Numbered from the stretch's first letter, positions 9,303 to 20,292 are shown. The stretch: DNA of 37,783 nt from Coptodactyla brooksi (GCA_033557675.1 JAWQRM010000030.1:1-37783); one strand, 5' to 3'. Numbers and translations are program-made. Notes: generated by a model from the sequence alone, not told the origin.

Positions 9303-12300
9303 GTGGAAATGACTGGTAGCAGTATATTCGATTACATCCACCATCAAGATCATTCGGAAATGGCCGAACAACTAGGATTAGGTTTGGCTCAAAGCCAAAA
9401 CGTGGCGTCGCCAGGAAGTAGCTCTGAAGAAAGTTCAAATGCCGGTACAAATAATCCAGATGGTAAATATAATGACTGTTTTGTTCTTTGAAATTGAAAA
9501 TACGCTTAACAGTATGTCTTTGATAACGCCCGACTCTCTACCAATAGACTCCGATGTTTCTTTTTAACTATGTGCATCGTTTAAAAAGGCACGTTGCACG
9601 TTACTTTGAATACCGATTTAAAAAATCAGTGACCACAGAATGACGAATGTAGCCATCGCATTCTTTGACACGGTGCTCTTGTGCATAACAATCAGATAAT
9701 GAATACTATTATTTCGTTACTTGGCTTGTTGGAAACTTTCCCACTGTGGATAACCTAATAAAACAAAAGAATTGAGAAATCGCACTGTTAATGTATTCGT
9801 TATTCCCCCGTAACGATCAATTGTCCAAAATTAGAACTTGCGTCACTTTTTAAATCGAAAATATTACGACTACGGCCCTGTATATATTCAGTGCCTACAG
9901 ACAAAGCAAACCAGCGCCATCTAGTGTAATTCCGTCCAACACATGAAGCGCTCTGCTGTTTAGTTACAGAACAAAATACAGAGATGGCGCCTTCAGATTT
10001 AAATAATAAGATCTATTTTACATAATGTAAAACACTTTCTTACTTTATGCAACAAATTTTTTATGGTTTATTCTGTGAATATGTCCAAGCCATCCTAGCT
10101 GTCTCTCTTCCATGATTATTTCGACTGGTTCAACATTTTGCTGTCTCATTTCTGTGGCCGTGGCTTTGCTTTTAATTCTATTCGTAGTTGTCCATGATTA
10201 CCCCTAAAACGAAAAAAGGTGATTTTAATCTTTTTGTGTAGTGGTGACAATTGTTTCACTTTGTTACAAAGCCAAAGGTTTTACACCGACAACTGTAGAT
10301 ACAAGTCTTTTTATCTAGTAATTAATAAAAAAGATTTTCAGTCTATTTCTATAGTTTCTTATATCGTCCCATTAATGTCTTAATTTATTTTTTAAGTCCT
10401 TATACCTTGCAGAGTCGGACTGTGTTTTACATTATATATATTCTATTACATTTAAGTTCTTTTATATTTTACTTCATTTTTGTCATTTCTTTTCTTTTCA
10501 ACTTCTTTTTCCATTGCCTTATAAAGATCTGCTCTTTCCAGGTTTTCCGGAGTCTGCCTATTCTGCTTTTGCCTTTTGTTTTAGCTTCAAAAGTCTACTT
10601 TGTTATTCTCTCATCTCCCATTCTGTGAATATGCCCAAGCCATCCTAGCTGTCTCTTTTCCATGATTATTTCGACTGGTTTAACTCCTTGTTGTTCCCTC
10701 TACCTTTCTTAATAATCTCATTTCTGTGGCTGTGATTTTGCTTTTAATTCTATTCGTGGTTGTCCACGATTCACTGCCATATGTTAATGTTGGTTTGATA
10801 AATTTTTTGTAGACTTCGACCCCTAAAACTAAAAAAGGTGGTTCTTTTCTTTTGGTATAGTGGTGACAATTGTTTAACTTTGTTACAAAGCCAAAGGTTT
10901 TACACCGACAACTCCAGATACAAGTCTTTTTAGCTAGTAATTAGTAAAAAAGATTTATCAGTCTATTTCTATAGTTTCTTATATCTTCCCATTCATGACT
11001 TAAAGTGCTTTTAAAAGAGAAATTGGATTTAGGTATTCATATTTATTGAATAGATAAAAAAAAAAAATTGCTGACTATCAAGAAGGTAAAATATTGTAAT
11101 AACGTTTGATTTTTTCTCTTTTCCAGTATCTACAGTAATGACCTTAGGAAATAATCCGACGTACCGAGGATTAGATAGAGCGTTCTGCGTTCGGATGAAG
11201 TCGACGTTAACGAAACGCGGATGTCACTTCAAGTCCTCAGGATATAGGGTAAAGTTCCCGTCGCCGCTCGTCACGTCTTACCTATACACGATTGCTTTCC
11301 GACAGGTGGTGTTAATGTTATGCAGACTGAGGCCCCAGTATACGTTTTCGCACTCTCGGAAGTCCCAGCCCCCGCTGCTCGGAATGGTGGCTCTGGCGAT
11401 AGCTTTACCTCCCCCAAGCGTGCACGAAATACGATTAGAGTCCGATATGTTCGTAACTAGGATTAATTTTGACTTTAGGATAGCGCACTGTGAGCCGAAG
11501 GTTTCAGACCTCTTAGATTACTCGGCCGACGAACTGACTGGAAGGAATTTGTACACCTTGTGTCACGGCGAAGATGCAAATAAACTCAGGAAATGCCACG
11601 TCGATTGTAAGTTCATTTTAGAGAGTAACGAAACAAATAATTACGCCATATTTTGTTTTAGTAATAAATAAAGGTCAAGTTTTAACTCATTACTACAGAT
11701 TTATGAACAAAAACGGCGGTTACACTTGGGTGCAAACGTGCGCCACCGTCGTCTGTAATACCAAAAACGCTGATGAACAAAATATTATATGTGTAAATTA
11801 CGTAATAAGGTAATTATATTAAAAAAAGTCAAATACATTAGGCGCTAATACTTTTTTTTTTATTTTTAGCGGTCGAGAATATGAAAATTTAATTATGGAT
11901 TGCTGCCAACTAGAGGACAGCACACGTACGGTGAAACGAGAGGAACCGAGTGGAAACGATCCGGAGAACGGATCCCCAGACGCGGATAGAGGAGGTACGT
12001 TATCGTACCGCCGATATTAAATAACTCAGTCTAAATATCGTATCTGTATGATAAGATGGTAGAAATAGCGGAGGGCCTTCCAACACGCCACAAGATCCGA
12101 GGCAAAACGGTGAAGACCGAAGTCAAACTGAAGACTCGGAACGAACCGGGACGACAACGGACGAAGTGGCTCACCTATCGACGTCAACCGACGGGACGCG
12201 ACGGAAAGCGGCCGTGACGAATAGAGGTAACAAGAGGAAACACACGGATACTTCCGGATCTTCGGACGAGGAGGAATCGCCGCGCAGGAACGCGGTCCTC

Positions 12301-13059
12301 AGTCCACCATCGTCGTCGTGTCATTCGACGGGGCTCGCTCGTGCCGTTCCGGAATCGACGTCGCCCAAGGCGATCGAGGAATCGGGCACGTCAGTGAAAG
12401 ACTTAGAAAATGCCATGTCGAAGCATCTTCCCGCGTGTAAATCGCCGATTCACCAACCTACGGATTTTAGCACGGACGCTTTGCTGAAACAGCAAAGAAC
12501 GACAATTCAGTGGATAGGCGCTCATCAACAATTACAACAACAAGGGCCTTTACCGGCTTCTGCACTCCTTAGACAGTTATACGCTAACCGCGAAAGCGTC
12601 ATTCGTGCTAACGTCCACGGAATAAATGGGAGCGGTACGGCCAGGACCGGTGGTTCTACTTATTACACTGGCGACGCCCAAGCCGGACCGCTTCCGACAC
12701 CCCCGGGAAGTGAAAGTTCTTCTTCGTACAACGACCATCAATTCTTGCTGTCGCAACATCAAAACTACCCTACAACGTACTCCGGAGATTATCACACGGC
12801 CATGACACCTCCGTCCAGCGTCTCGCCACGAGATAAACACCAACAATTGCACGGTGGGGTGACGTTTGAGAACCCAATTTACCAAGACGTTTTAAGGCAC
12901 CAATATCCCGACGGGCCACTTCCGTTAAAGCCTCAAGTATATTCATACGTAGAACAGCCGCAATTTTACCATCACGGTGCTACGGGAGCAGGATTCCACC
13001 TCTATCATCCCGGTAAAAGTGCTCCCGCGGCACCGGCTAACTGGTACTCTTCGTCATAG
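9303..13059 (+). CDS. trh: Trachealess bHLH-PAS transcription factor, C-terminal six exons
   Basis: Trh is a nuclear bHLH-PAS factor that pairs with Tango/ARNT and drives tracheal and salivary-duct programmes in insects. Coding exons are 9303-9462, 11127-11248, 11306-11606, 11662-11809, 11870-11994 and 12056-13059. All have GT/AG ends and the phases close to 619 residues plus TAG. Residues 1-53 end PAS-A (VEMTGSSIFDYIH). The conserved FCVRMKSTLTKRGCHFKSSG and SRKSQPPLLGMVALAIALPP blocks follow. PAS-B spans about 135-245 (DMFVTRINFDFRIAHCEP to NADEQNIICVNYVI). The C-terminus is Ser/Pro/Gln-rich, with a basic NKRKH stretch (possible nuclear signal) and an acidic SSDEEES stretch. The bHLH and the start of PAS-A are upstream of the window. 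The sim paralogue is excluded by the PAS-A and linker sequence. The last acceptor (12055) is pyrimidine-poor but is the only one in phase. Confidence 0.93.
10065..10385 (-). pseudogene. LINE remnant, shorter copy
   Basis: This matches 10612-11005 block by block ('tctgtgaatatgtccaagcc', 'gtggtgacaattgttt', 'caaaggttttacaccgacaa') but lacks internal segments, including the part that reads LTYGSESW in the longer copy. On the minus strand it retains a degraded QLGWLGHIH-type motif from the post-reverse-transcriptase region of a non-LTR element. Confidence 0.6.
10612..11005 (-). pseudogene. non-LTR retrotransposon (LINE) C-terminal remnant
   Basis: On the minus strand one reads VYKKFIKPTLTYGSESWTTT, then ATEMRLLRKVEGTTR and KRQLGWLGHIH. 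These are the well-known thumb and C-terminal motifs of RTE/CR1-like reverse transcriptases. Frame is lost at several points. It is antisense inside a trh intron and duplicated at 10065-10385. Confidence 0.65.
11249..11305 (+). other. 57-nt trh intron, stop-free and frame-preserving
   Basis: It begins GTAAAG and ends 'gctttccgacag'. Its length is a multiple of three and it has no in-frame stop, so one open frame runs through 11138-11671. The conserved trh sequence on both sides (SSGYR before, VVLMLC after) shows that removal gives the normal protein. Confidence 0.85.
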
Positions 13060-14500
13060 TGCGCACGCAGTTATTTATAAAATCGGGTCGTTCTACGAAA
13101 AGTTTTATCAATGATAAGAGACCCGCTATTGAAAATATTACGTTCCTTAGTATTATCAATAATTGTTACGGGACACGAAGAAGTGTTCGTCCAACTCTTT
13201 TTTTTTATATAAGCGTCGATGTTCCCATTGAAAAACTTAACGCAAATATTTTTAAATTTTCTTTTTTATAGTTCGTTAACGTTAACTACGCCTAAACCAA
13301 AGAGCGGGAATAAACAAAGTAACGATACCATCCCCGATCTGCAACTTACGATAACTTATTTTTTATGTAGTAGCGATAGTTTGAAATAGAACGCGGAAGT
13401 AGAAACTTGGGAGGCTCGTATCGTTACGGAAAGTTATTCTTGGCGCAAATTTGTGCAATAATACAGAAAGTTGCATAAAATCGATAGACAGTTGAAATTA
13501 TCATTTAACTGAATGCGACAATCAGAGCAACTGTTATTGTTATTTTAAGCTAAAATCAATATCAGTCGTCTGTCTATATTCCTTACATTCCTAAATTACA
13601 CTTTTCAAAATTTTTAATTATACTTAGGTTTTTAAGTGTGTTTCCAAAGTTTATTATGTAGGTAATGTTAATCTTTTTCTAACTAGCGTAATAGTCGTAT
13701 TTGTGTTTTTAGTGTTACTATTATTCTATAAGTTTTGCTATGAAATTAACTGTACGTAACGTGTTTAAACATTTAGCCATATCCGATATTCATGTATCAA
13801 AAATGACATCAAAACAAAATTACGTTGACTACATATATATGTACATCACTTCGCCGGTCAGCAAAAAGATGAAAATATTTTTTCACTTCTAGTCACACAG
13901 TTTTCGGTTAGTAAACCTCCCTAAAGGTCAACCTAATTTTCATTTTGGTGATCAATTGTTTTTTAGATTATCAAAAGTGGTTGGGCATTGTCGACAACAG
14001 TATTCTTCCGGCTTTATCGGCCGTTTGTATATAAGGGTATTAAAAACAAAAAAAAAATCTGATCATATCTGCATTCCGTGGTTAATACTATTATCTTAAA
14101 AAAAAAATGATGTGTTCCAGTGAATAAAAATGTCAAGGTGCTGATAATATAAATATATATACATACATACATACGGGAAGTTTCTATATATACGCAACAT
14201 ATCGTACGCAACAAGGTGGCTATGGTGCGTACATAAATAAACTAACTGTATAATAAATACATATTAAATGTATGTAGGAATGTGATATATTCGATATAAA
14301 TAATTTTGTTATTTTCCGTTTTAACGTTTTTGCGGAGCAGTCTCTCTTCTTCTTTGCAGTACAAACCTAACGGAATATGCTTACTGCGGCAATATACTCT
14401 TCCGGACGTTAAGTATTGCGAGATATTTATTCATTTTACACGTTTTTTAGTCTTTATGATCTATTATACGTATTGTAAATAAAGCTTATATCAAAAAAAA
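13060..14500 (+). other. trh 3' untranslated region
   Basis: The AT-rich stretch runs from the trh stop (13057-13059) to the likely poly(A) site. It contains an ATAC microsatellite at about 14158-14174, early AATAAA signals around 14235-14255 and the last one at 14478-14483. Open frames here (13059-13271, and 14014-14214 minus) have no support. Confidence 0.7.
14478..14483 (+). terminator. poly(A) signal of trh
   Basis: AATAAA follows a long 3'UTR. It overlaps a TGTAAATA sequence (14474-14481), which matches the Pumilio recognition element. An A-run follows at 14493-14502. Confidence 0.6.
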
Positions 14501-14527
14501 AATACGTCTGTTATTTTATATATATTG

Positions 14528-14533
14528 TTTATT
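14528..14533 (-). terminator. poly(A) signal of PRL-1
   Basis: AATAAA on the minus strand lies about 540 bases past the PRL-1 stop. It is only about 45 bases from the trh signal on the other strand. Confidence 0.55.
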
Positions 14534-15070
14534 CCACATCATATTTCCAATCTAAAATTACACTGCTCAATACATTTACAAAATAAAAATATAATAGAAT
14601 GGAGACAGTAATATATAGTCATATCTACTGGGTCAATTCTGCATTTAAACTCTTGGTATACGGGCGTTGAAAAACGAACAAAATTATATTAATGACACTA
14701 GTTCCGTTTAGTCTTAAAACGATATTGCAACGAGAAGCTACTTCAAACCTACACGCTTGAAAATGGAAAACAAGAACGGGCGAGTTGTTTCTAACCAAAT
14801 AACTAAGCTTTCAACATTAACGTCAACAAAACAAAACCTCCGCGTAAGTCAACATTATTTAAGTCAATACCAGACGCTTACACATCCCCGACTTATCTGT
14901 CATTTCAATATTTAATATTTTATATAGATATATTTTTTTTTATTATTTTCGCCCCGGAAAAATACTTTTATACTTTTTTTTTTAGTTACCACAGAGATAT
15001 ATCAATGAAGTAAATATAGTGCTAAAATTAATATTGGTTATCGATGAACACTGTCGTGGGATTAGGTAGT

Positions 15071-18000
15071 TTACTGTACGCAGCACGAACTCTTGTAGCC
15101 GTTCTTTTGCTTGAGTCTAGACTTCGGACGGTATTTTTCCAAGAATGCCAGCTGCTTCGCATTTATAGCTCCTCTACGCTTCCTGCAAAAGACAAATAAA
15201 GATTGTATTATACCTTTTCTTCATTTGGACTGCGATTTATATAATTTTGAAAATATAGCGGACAGCTCTTATAAACGGACAGCTCTTTTAAGCGGACAAC
15301 TCTTATAAGCAGACAGCTCTTATAAACGAACAGCTCTTATAAGCGGACAGCACTTATAAGCGGATATCTCTCGTAACGGGACATATTTTCTATACACAAG
15401 TGTTTTGTTACGTTTTTAGTACAAATTACTATCCGATAAGGGGACGCTCTAACAGATGGACATGCACCCTATGTTCCTATACATTTCGTACAAAACATCT
15501 CTCATCAGTGGACGCAAAACACTCTCTAAGTACGTAATACCCAAAAAAAATCATAATAAATCTGGTGTTCCTCTTTTTACATAGTCGTATGCTCAGTATG
15601 TCAAGAATTTGCAATGAATTTGGTGATTCCCCTTTTTGTATGTATCACAAATTGCAGATAACACGGTGATTACCCTTTTTACAAGCTATAATGCTCAGTG
15701 TACGTGTTGTTTACTTTGCCCTTGCTGTTTTCACTCATTTTGAATTAGTCACAACTTGTACCTCATAGCGATACATAAACCAATCTCTGTATGTTGTTTC
15801 CGTCAAAGCACTGTCACCATAGGCCTCTACAAGCATTCGATGCAATTCGGCAGGCGATTTCTTCAAATTGCGGCAGAAAAGCAGAGCTTCCCGCATATGC
15901 TCTCTTGTTTACCGGCAATAACCCTCACCCCCTACATTTATTTCAAATTTGATAATTTTTATTTGTTTCATCCATAAATTCATCCATATATATTAAACAT
16001 GCTAGAAAATAACATAATTTATACAAAAAAGCACCGAATTTTAAAAAAAATCAATGGGTTAGGATTTAGATGAACAGTACCGCATGGGTATTGTTCCTGG
16101 TATATCACCTAAACCATTATCAAAACTAAAATTGACGGTTAAAGAAAGGAATACGTAATTCTAATACTTAACCACTAGTTCTGCAATGTACAATGATAAT
16201 TAAAACCAAATTGCTAGACAATTACAATACCAGTGAAAACTATATTTGAAAAACAGATCAAAGATCAGATTAAATAACGAAAATACTTATTGTTACTTAT
16301 GTGCAAAAATCCTAACTAATGTGCTTACCTAAATATGATATCTTTAATCTTTTAGATCATTTATGAATTAAATGCATAAATTATAGTCCATTATATATTC
16401 TTAAACGTATTCAATCTGATATCGGACTAAAAATAATTTTTAGGGATAAGCAGATGTCTTTAGTGCTCATCTATAGTTATTTATCATCCGTGGTATTAAT
16501 AAGATTCCTTATTGACACTTAATCCCCATTGATCTTCACGTGCAGATTATGATTCCTACTGTAATTAAATTTTATCCAGATTAAGTATCTGGATAACTCA
16601 TAAGCCATAAATCCTTGTCGCCTTTCCAAATGCATATATATATATATATATATATATACAGCAAGAAAAGTTGAGACTTGCAGTTCATAGTTTATAGATG
16701 TTGACTACGCTTCACGATTCGGTAATTGAATAGCAATTGTTGAAGTCATGAGAATCAACATCGCTAATGTTCTGAATTTATTATATACAACAGGAGCAGG
16801 CTTCCTTAGCATTTGAAGTAGATGTAACACTAGGATTGGAAGACTTCGCTGATCGACATGAACCGCAATTCGTTGAACCAAGGAGTGAATATGATGAAGA
16901 TTACGAACATGCAGACTGTGTACCCCAGGAAGGAGGTAGTAGTGATATAGAATATAAAACGCGAGCTGTTGACTTTTGGAGAAGTGGAAAAGTGGAGCGA
17001 CGTTCGTTGGCATCTGTGATGCCAACGTACATACAATAATACATACATACAATAATAGCATTTGTATCTTTGACGTCCACTTTTTTTAAGGTAAAATCAA
17101 CTACGCAACTTATGACGTAAGAAGAAAAAGGTTAACAGGGGAGGTACTAACAAGGATAAAAGTAGAGTGGATTTAATTTAGAGATACATTCCGATCGAAC
17201 CTTATCCGCCATGAGAACAAAAACAGTGGAAGCTGTCGTGCAATTATTATTCTCTATTACGCATACATAGTTACACAATCATGCCAACAATTTCATCAAA
17301 CGGACTACTATTATCTTCCATTTTTCTTGTGTTAAAGGAAACAACAGGTTAATTTGGACTGAACGTGTAAGAAACCCTTTTTATGCGTATAATGTATATA
17401 CCATACGGGAAAATTTTGCTTGTCTCATAGGAGATTCGTATAACGATCCCACTACGAGCCCGTGACCCCCCTCTACTTCACGAGCTCTCTACGACGCGAG
17501 TCCTTCGTAAGGCTTTTGATGTCATGGGAGGATGTACTCATACATGCCACGTCTGTATGAGTACATATAAATTCCTAATTCCTAAACTCCTAATTTAAAG
17601 TTGCTTCCTATTTCGCCAAACAATACCCCAACCTGTCATAGACATCTCTCCTCACTCTGGAGAGTGTTTCTGATTTCATTTCAAATTTGAAGTGGCATCG
17701 GCGACAACCTGTTGCACAAACTGTCATTTCGAATACATTAACAACACACAATATTGTTCGATGCGATGTAATTAGACGATTTTCGAAAGCAACTGCGAAT
17801 AAATTTACAACTTCCACCGAAGAATTGCCGCTCAAATACCACTTGATAATTTGAACCGTCTCGGCGCTTGTAAAACGGTTGAGTTGTGCGTTCATCAAAG
17901 CTGTCAGGGCAAGTGCGTGACTCGCTAATTGTCGTGCGATCTCCGGGATCACCCGACTCGTCAACCAATCGGACGATAACTCGAAACCCCTCTGGGACAA

Positions 18001-19727
18001 GATGTATTTTCTAGCACAGTATGTGAATGAATTGTGCTTAACTTCTTGTATTTTTTTAGTAAATAAAAATTTTTAAACTCTAAATAAATATGGGAGGTGG
18101 GGGTTGTTGCAGGTAAACAATAATTGTGAGAAGAAAACTATTGTCGCTATCCTTTAGTACTATTAAAACAGTTAAATATTTATCCTGACTTGTTTCTGAT
18201 ATGTCTTACAATTTTGGAGATATTAAGCTACCTACTATTGTCGTGGTTATCTACCATATTTATCAAACGAATATTAGAACAATAATGTTTGCACACGTAC
18301 TTACTGGGTCCTAAGAGGTCCCACATCACTTTTTACATAGGTGTAAGTATTTATGTTTCAGTAATCGTAACTAATAAAATCGTTTATTGCTTCCCGTAAA
18401 TATAGCAACAAGTTCAGTAACAGCATTTATATAGTTTAGCTGTGTCAGAATATTTATAGCTCTCCTTAGTTTCTCGACATGGTAAGTTGTAGTAGACACG
18501 GATTGACAGATGCTGAGCTCGAAGGGCTCACGCACGAAGATGATGAATGTGTTGACACTGAATTAGAAGAAGATAGTGATGGCTGGGGGATCATGAAAGT
18601 GAAATTGGTCATGATACCGATTCCGTATTAGAAGAAAACGACAAATCTAAAGAAAGTTGATGGTGGTGAAGGAACTAGTGATACCAAGCAAATATCTGAC
18701 GATGATATTTCCTTGGTATCCTTTGATGACAAAGGATAATAAATATTTATATAAGTAAAACCACAGTTTGAGAGAGAATGTGATGCTAGACCAGTGACTG
18801 AAAATAAAATTAGAGCATTCTTGGGTTTAGCCACAGTATCTGGAATGGATCCGTGCTGCACATCTGAATTATAAAAATCTCTTTGCTGCAGATGATGGTA
18901 ATGATTTTTTCTTAACTTAACAAACTTAATTATGTGTACAAAAGCCATTGATCCAATAACCAATTATTTAACCAATTTAATTTCCAAGTGCGTCTTTTTT
19001 TAACAAAATTTCGATCATACGCACAACGTTAAGATTTCTAAAGGTGAGCACCACGCAAGCACTTTAAGATATAAATTGAACACTATAAATTTAAAAACTC
19101 TTAATTTGGACGTTACTTACTCTCTGATAAGCTCAACTGCCTCTTCATACTTAAGCCCGAGTTCAATTAAAGCCAAGGCGACCATGACGGGAGCCCTGCC
19201 GAGTCCTGCGACGCAGTGAACGGCAACGTACGCCTCAGGGCTGTCGTGGAAGTGCTTCTTGAGAAGTTTGAACCACTCGTCGACCACCTCGTTCGGAGGA
19301 AACGTGCCGTCATCGTATTCCAGATCGTACACGATGATACCCTGATTCTTTAATTCGTCAATTTGGTATGACGGCTCGCATACCCTTACGACGGCGCTTA
19401 CATTGTGCCGTTTCAATTCCTGAGAGAGAAATATCGGTACCGTAATGAACCTAATTCCGTAGAATAAAGATGTCGAACCAGAAGCGACACTCCGAGCAGT
19501 ACACCTTCAGGATTTTCTGCAAGGAGATGATGACCATGAAAATTCAAGAAACACGGCGTCGCTTCTGGTCATATACCTTTATTCTGTGCTAATTTACTGA
19601 GCGATTGAGGTAATCTTACCTGAATGTAGCTATGAATGCTCTGATCGGACGGCCTGTCCGTAATAAGGAATTTGAATCCCTTATGTTCGATCTCGGCCGG
19701 CGCTGGCCTAATATCCTTTTGGCGCAT
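15071..19727 (-). CDS. PRL-1: PRL-1 / PTP4A protein tyrosine phosphatase
   Basis: This is a small prenylated dual-specificity phosphatase of the PRL (PTP4A) family, expected at the plasma membrane and endosomes. Coding exons on the minus strand are 19727-19620, 19419-19121 and 15182-15071, with correct GT/AG ends and phases, giving 172 residues (the family is about 173). The active-site loop VHCVAGLGRAP has the catalytic Cys and Arg of CX5R. The upstream DDGTFPP supplies the conserved acid, and KRRGAINAKQLAFLEKYRP is the family C-terminal block. The protein ends CCVQ, a CAAX-type prenylation signal, after a basic stretch. The start is the ATG at 19727 (MRQKDIRPAP). The frame stays open 11 codons further up, but only from a GTG with stops above it, so a 5'UTR exon may join there. 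It converges on trh. Confidence 0.93.
15258..15381 (+). repeat. 17-bp minisatellite, seven units
   Basis: The unit 'gcggacagctcttataa' starts at 15258, 15275, 15292, 15309, 15326, 15343 and 15360 with few changes, and a degraded eighth follows. Isolated 'ggggac' and 'gtggac' pieces after 15430 may be decayed units. Confidence 0.85.
15560..15705 (+). repeat. degenerate tandem repeat, about 60-75 bp unit
   Basis: 'tggtgattccccttttt'-type and 'atgctcagtatg'-type segments alternate about three times (15560, 15620, 15668). It lies between the minisatellite and a mariner remnant. Confidence 0.5.
15738..15910 (-). pseudogene. mariner-like transposase N-terminal remnant
   Basis: On the minus strand one reads REHMREALLFCRNLKKSPAE, then LHRMLVEAYGDSALTETTYR and DWF. 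This is the helix-turn-helix start of a mariner transposase (SETMAR/HTH_48 type). After DWF the sequence leaves the family, so the remainder was deleted. Confidence 0.7.
16632..16658. repeat. (AT)n microsatellite
   Basis: An uninterrupted AT dinucleotide run in the PRL-1 intron. Confidence 0.85.
16776..17039 (+). pseudogene. transposase N-terminal fragment (CENP-B-type family?)
   Basis: The open frame has an acidic middle (SEYDEDYEHAD) and ends YKTRAVDFWRSGKVERRSLA, then SVMPTYIQ and a stop. 'AV.FWRSGK..R.SL.SV' resembles the segment that precedes the QLYRW motif in CENP-B-type transposases, the motif seen in the fragment at 7062-7364. No catalytic domain follows. The family assignment is inference. 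An uncharacterised host exon is less likely because it is antisense within PRL-1. Confidence 0.4.
17532..17566. repeat. perfect 13-bp inverted repeat (hairpin)
   Basis: 'atgtactcataca' and 'tgtatgagtacat' are separated by 9 bases. It lies just 3' of the minus-strand transposase remnant at 17608-17920 and could be part of that element. Confidence 0.6.
17608..17920 (-). pseudogene. DUF4817-type helix-turn-helix transposase remnant
   Basis: On the minus strand MNAQLNRFTSAETVQIIKWY, then LSGNSSVEVVNLFAVAFENR and TILCVVN-VFE, fit the N-terminal helix-turn-helix (DUF4817-like) of insect mariner-related transposases. The frame continues to the stop at 17608 without a DDE domain, so the copy is truncated. 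The open frame also extends upstream to 18000, which is probably leader sequence of the element. Confidence 0.55.
18479..18900 (+). pseudogene. piggyBac-like N-terminal remnant
   Basis: An ATG at 18479 opens 50 codons (MVSCSRHGLTDAELEGLTHE...) rich in Asp/Glu. After a one-base frameshift the acidic stretch continues as DHESEIGHDTDSVLEEN. Further on, a KIRAFLGLATVSGM-like piece (about 18800-18840) resembles the start of the piggyBac DDE domain. Acidic N-termini are usual in piggyBac transposases. No TTAA-flanked inverted repeats were identified, so this is a weak assignment. Confidence 0.35.
19461..19585. repeat. intronic inverted repeat, 28-nt arms, in PRL-1 intron 1
   Basis: The arms 19461-19488 and 19558-19585 pair with about five mismatches and a perfect block 'accagaagcgac'. 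The loop is about 69 bases. The transcript would form a stem-loop in the 200-base first intron. It could be a tiny transposon (MITE) or an RNA hairpin. Confidence 0.6.
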
Positions 19728-19760
19728 TTCTATGGCTTCGCTCGTAACCGTGCCAGACAC

Positions 19761-20290
19761 TTTTTGTCACTAGTCTAGGTTAATATTCGAATTTATCACC
19801 GGAAACTTGCTTGAGATGTTGCGATGCCAAACGAAATAGATAAAGAACACGCTAAGTCTGTTATTTCCGAATTAAAACAAAGTAATAAAAACAGTCGAAA
19901 GCCCGTTCCACAAACGGTTAAGATTTTTAGAGTGAGTGACGATCAGTCTTTTAATTTTTTTCTAAGTACAAAACGATAAAATTGGTTAACGCTTCTCAGT
20001 TATTTTACACTGTTTCGTCTCGTTTACGTTTCCCTTTTTGTGTTTTATTATTTTTTTTTTTTTCAATTTTTGATATGCAATGCCCAACAAACTATTTTGT
20101 CCTGGAAAACTCTGAAATAGAAAATCGTGTTAGTAAGAAGTAGCAAGGAGAGATAATAAACAGATCAAAGATTTTGTTTTCTAAGACTTTAACTCTGTTC
20201 GATTCTAGAAATCTTTGTTCGCACATAGGAGAATCATACAAGCGCGAGTAGGTACGCACGTTATATGATTTTTAAATTTTTAAAAATGTA
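19761..20290. other. region upstream of PRL-1 first coding exon
   Basis: No coding sequence is recognised. The PRL-1 promoter or a 5'UTR exon probably lies here or further right, but no clear core-promoter motif was identified. Confidence 0.4.
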
Positions 20291-20292
20291 TA

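Larger units (their letters stand above)
9463..11126 (+). other. trh intron with LINE remnants
   Basis: The donor follows 9462 and the acceptor 'tctcttttccag' ends at 11126. The first 600 bases hold no gene. A short inverted pair ('agcgccatct' near 9914, 'agatggcgcc' near 9981) is a common insect repeat signature. The right part is occupied by two LINE fragments (10065-10385 and 10612-11005). Confidence 0.8.
15183..19120 (-). other. PRL-1 intron 2 (3.9 kb)
   Basis: The donor GTAAGT lies just below 19121 and the acceptor 'gtcttttgcag' just above 15182. The phase is 2. It contains a minisatellite and fragments of at least four transposase families, listed separately. The stretches 15920-16630 and 18010-18470 hold nothing recognised. 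Confidence 0.85.

Noticed and set aside
11138..11671. A single 177-codon trh exon
   Set aside because: The stretch inside it (19 codons from 11249) interrupts conserved trh sequence and has proper GT/AG ends. The last 20 or so codons are intron sequence past the donor at 11607.
12577..12885. 102-codon minus-strand open frame
   Set aside because: It is antisense to the last trh coding exon. Codon periodicity belongs to the plus strand.
19728..19760. Longer PRL-1 N-terminus starting upstream of MRQKD
   Set aside because: It would start at GTG with stops directly above. The ATG at 19727 gives the normal family length, although a spliced upstream exon cannot be excluded.
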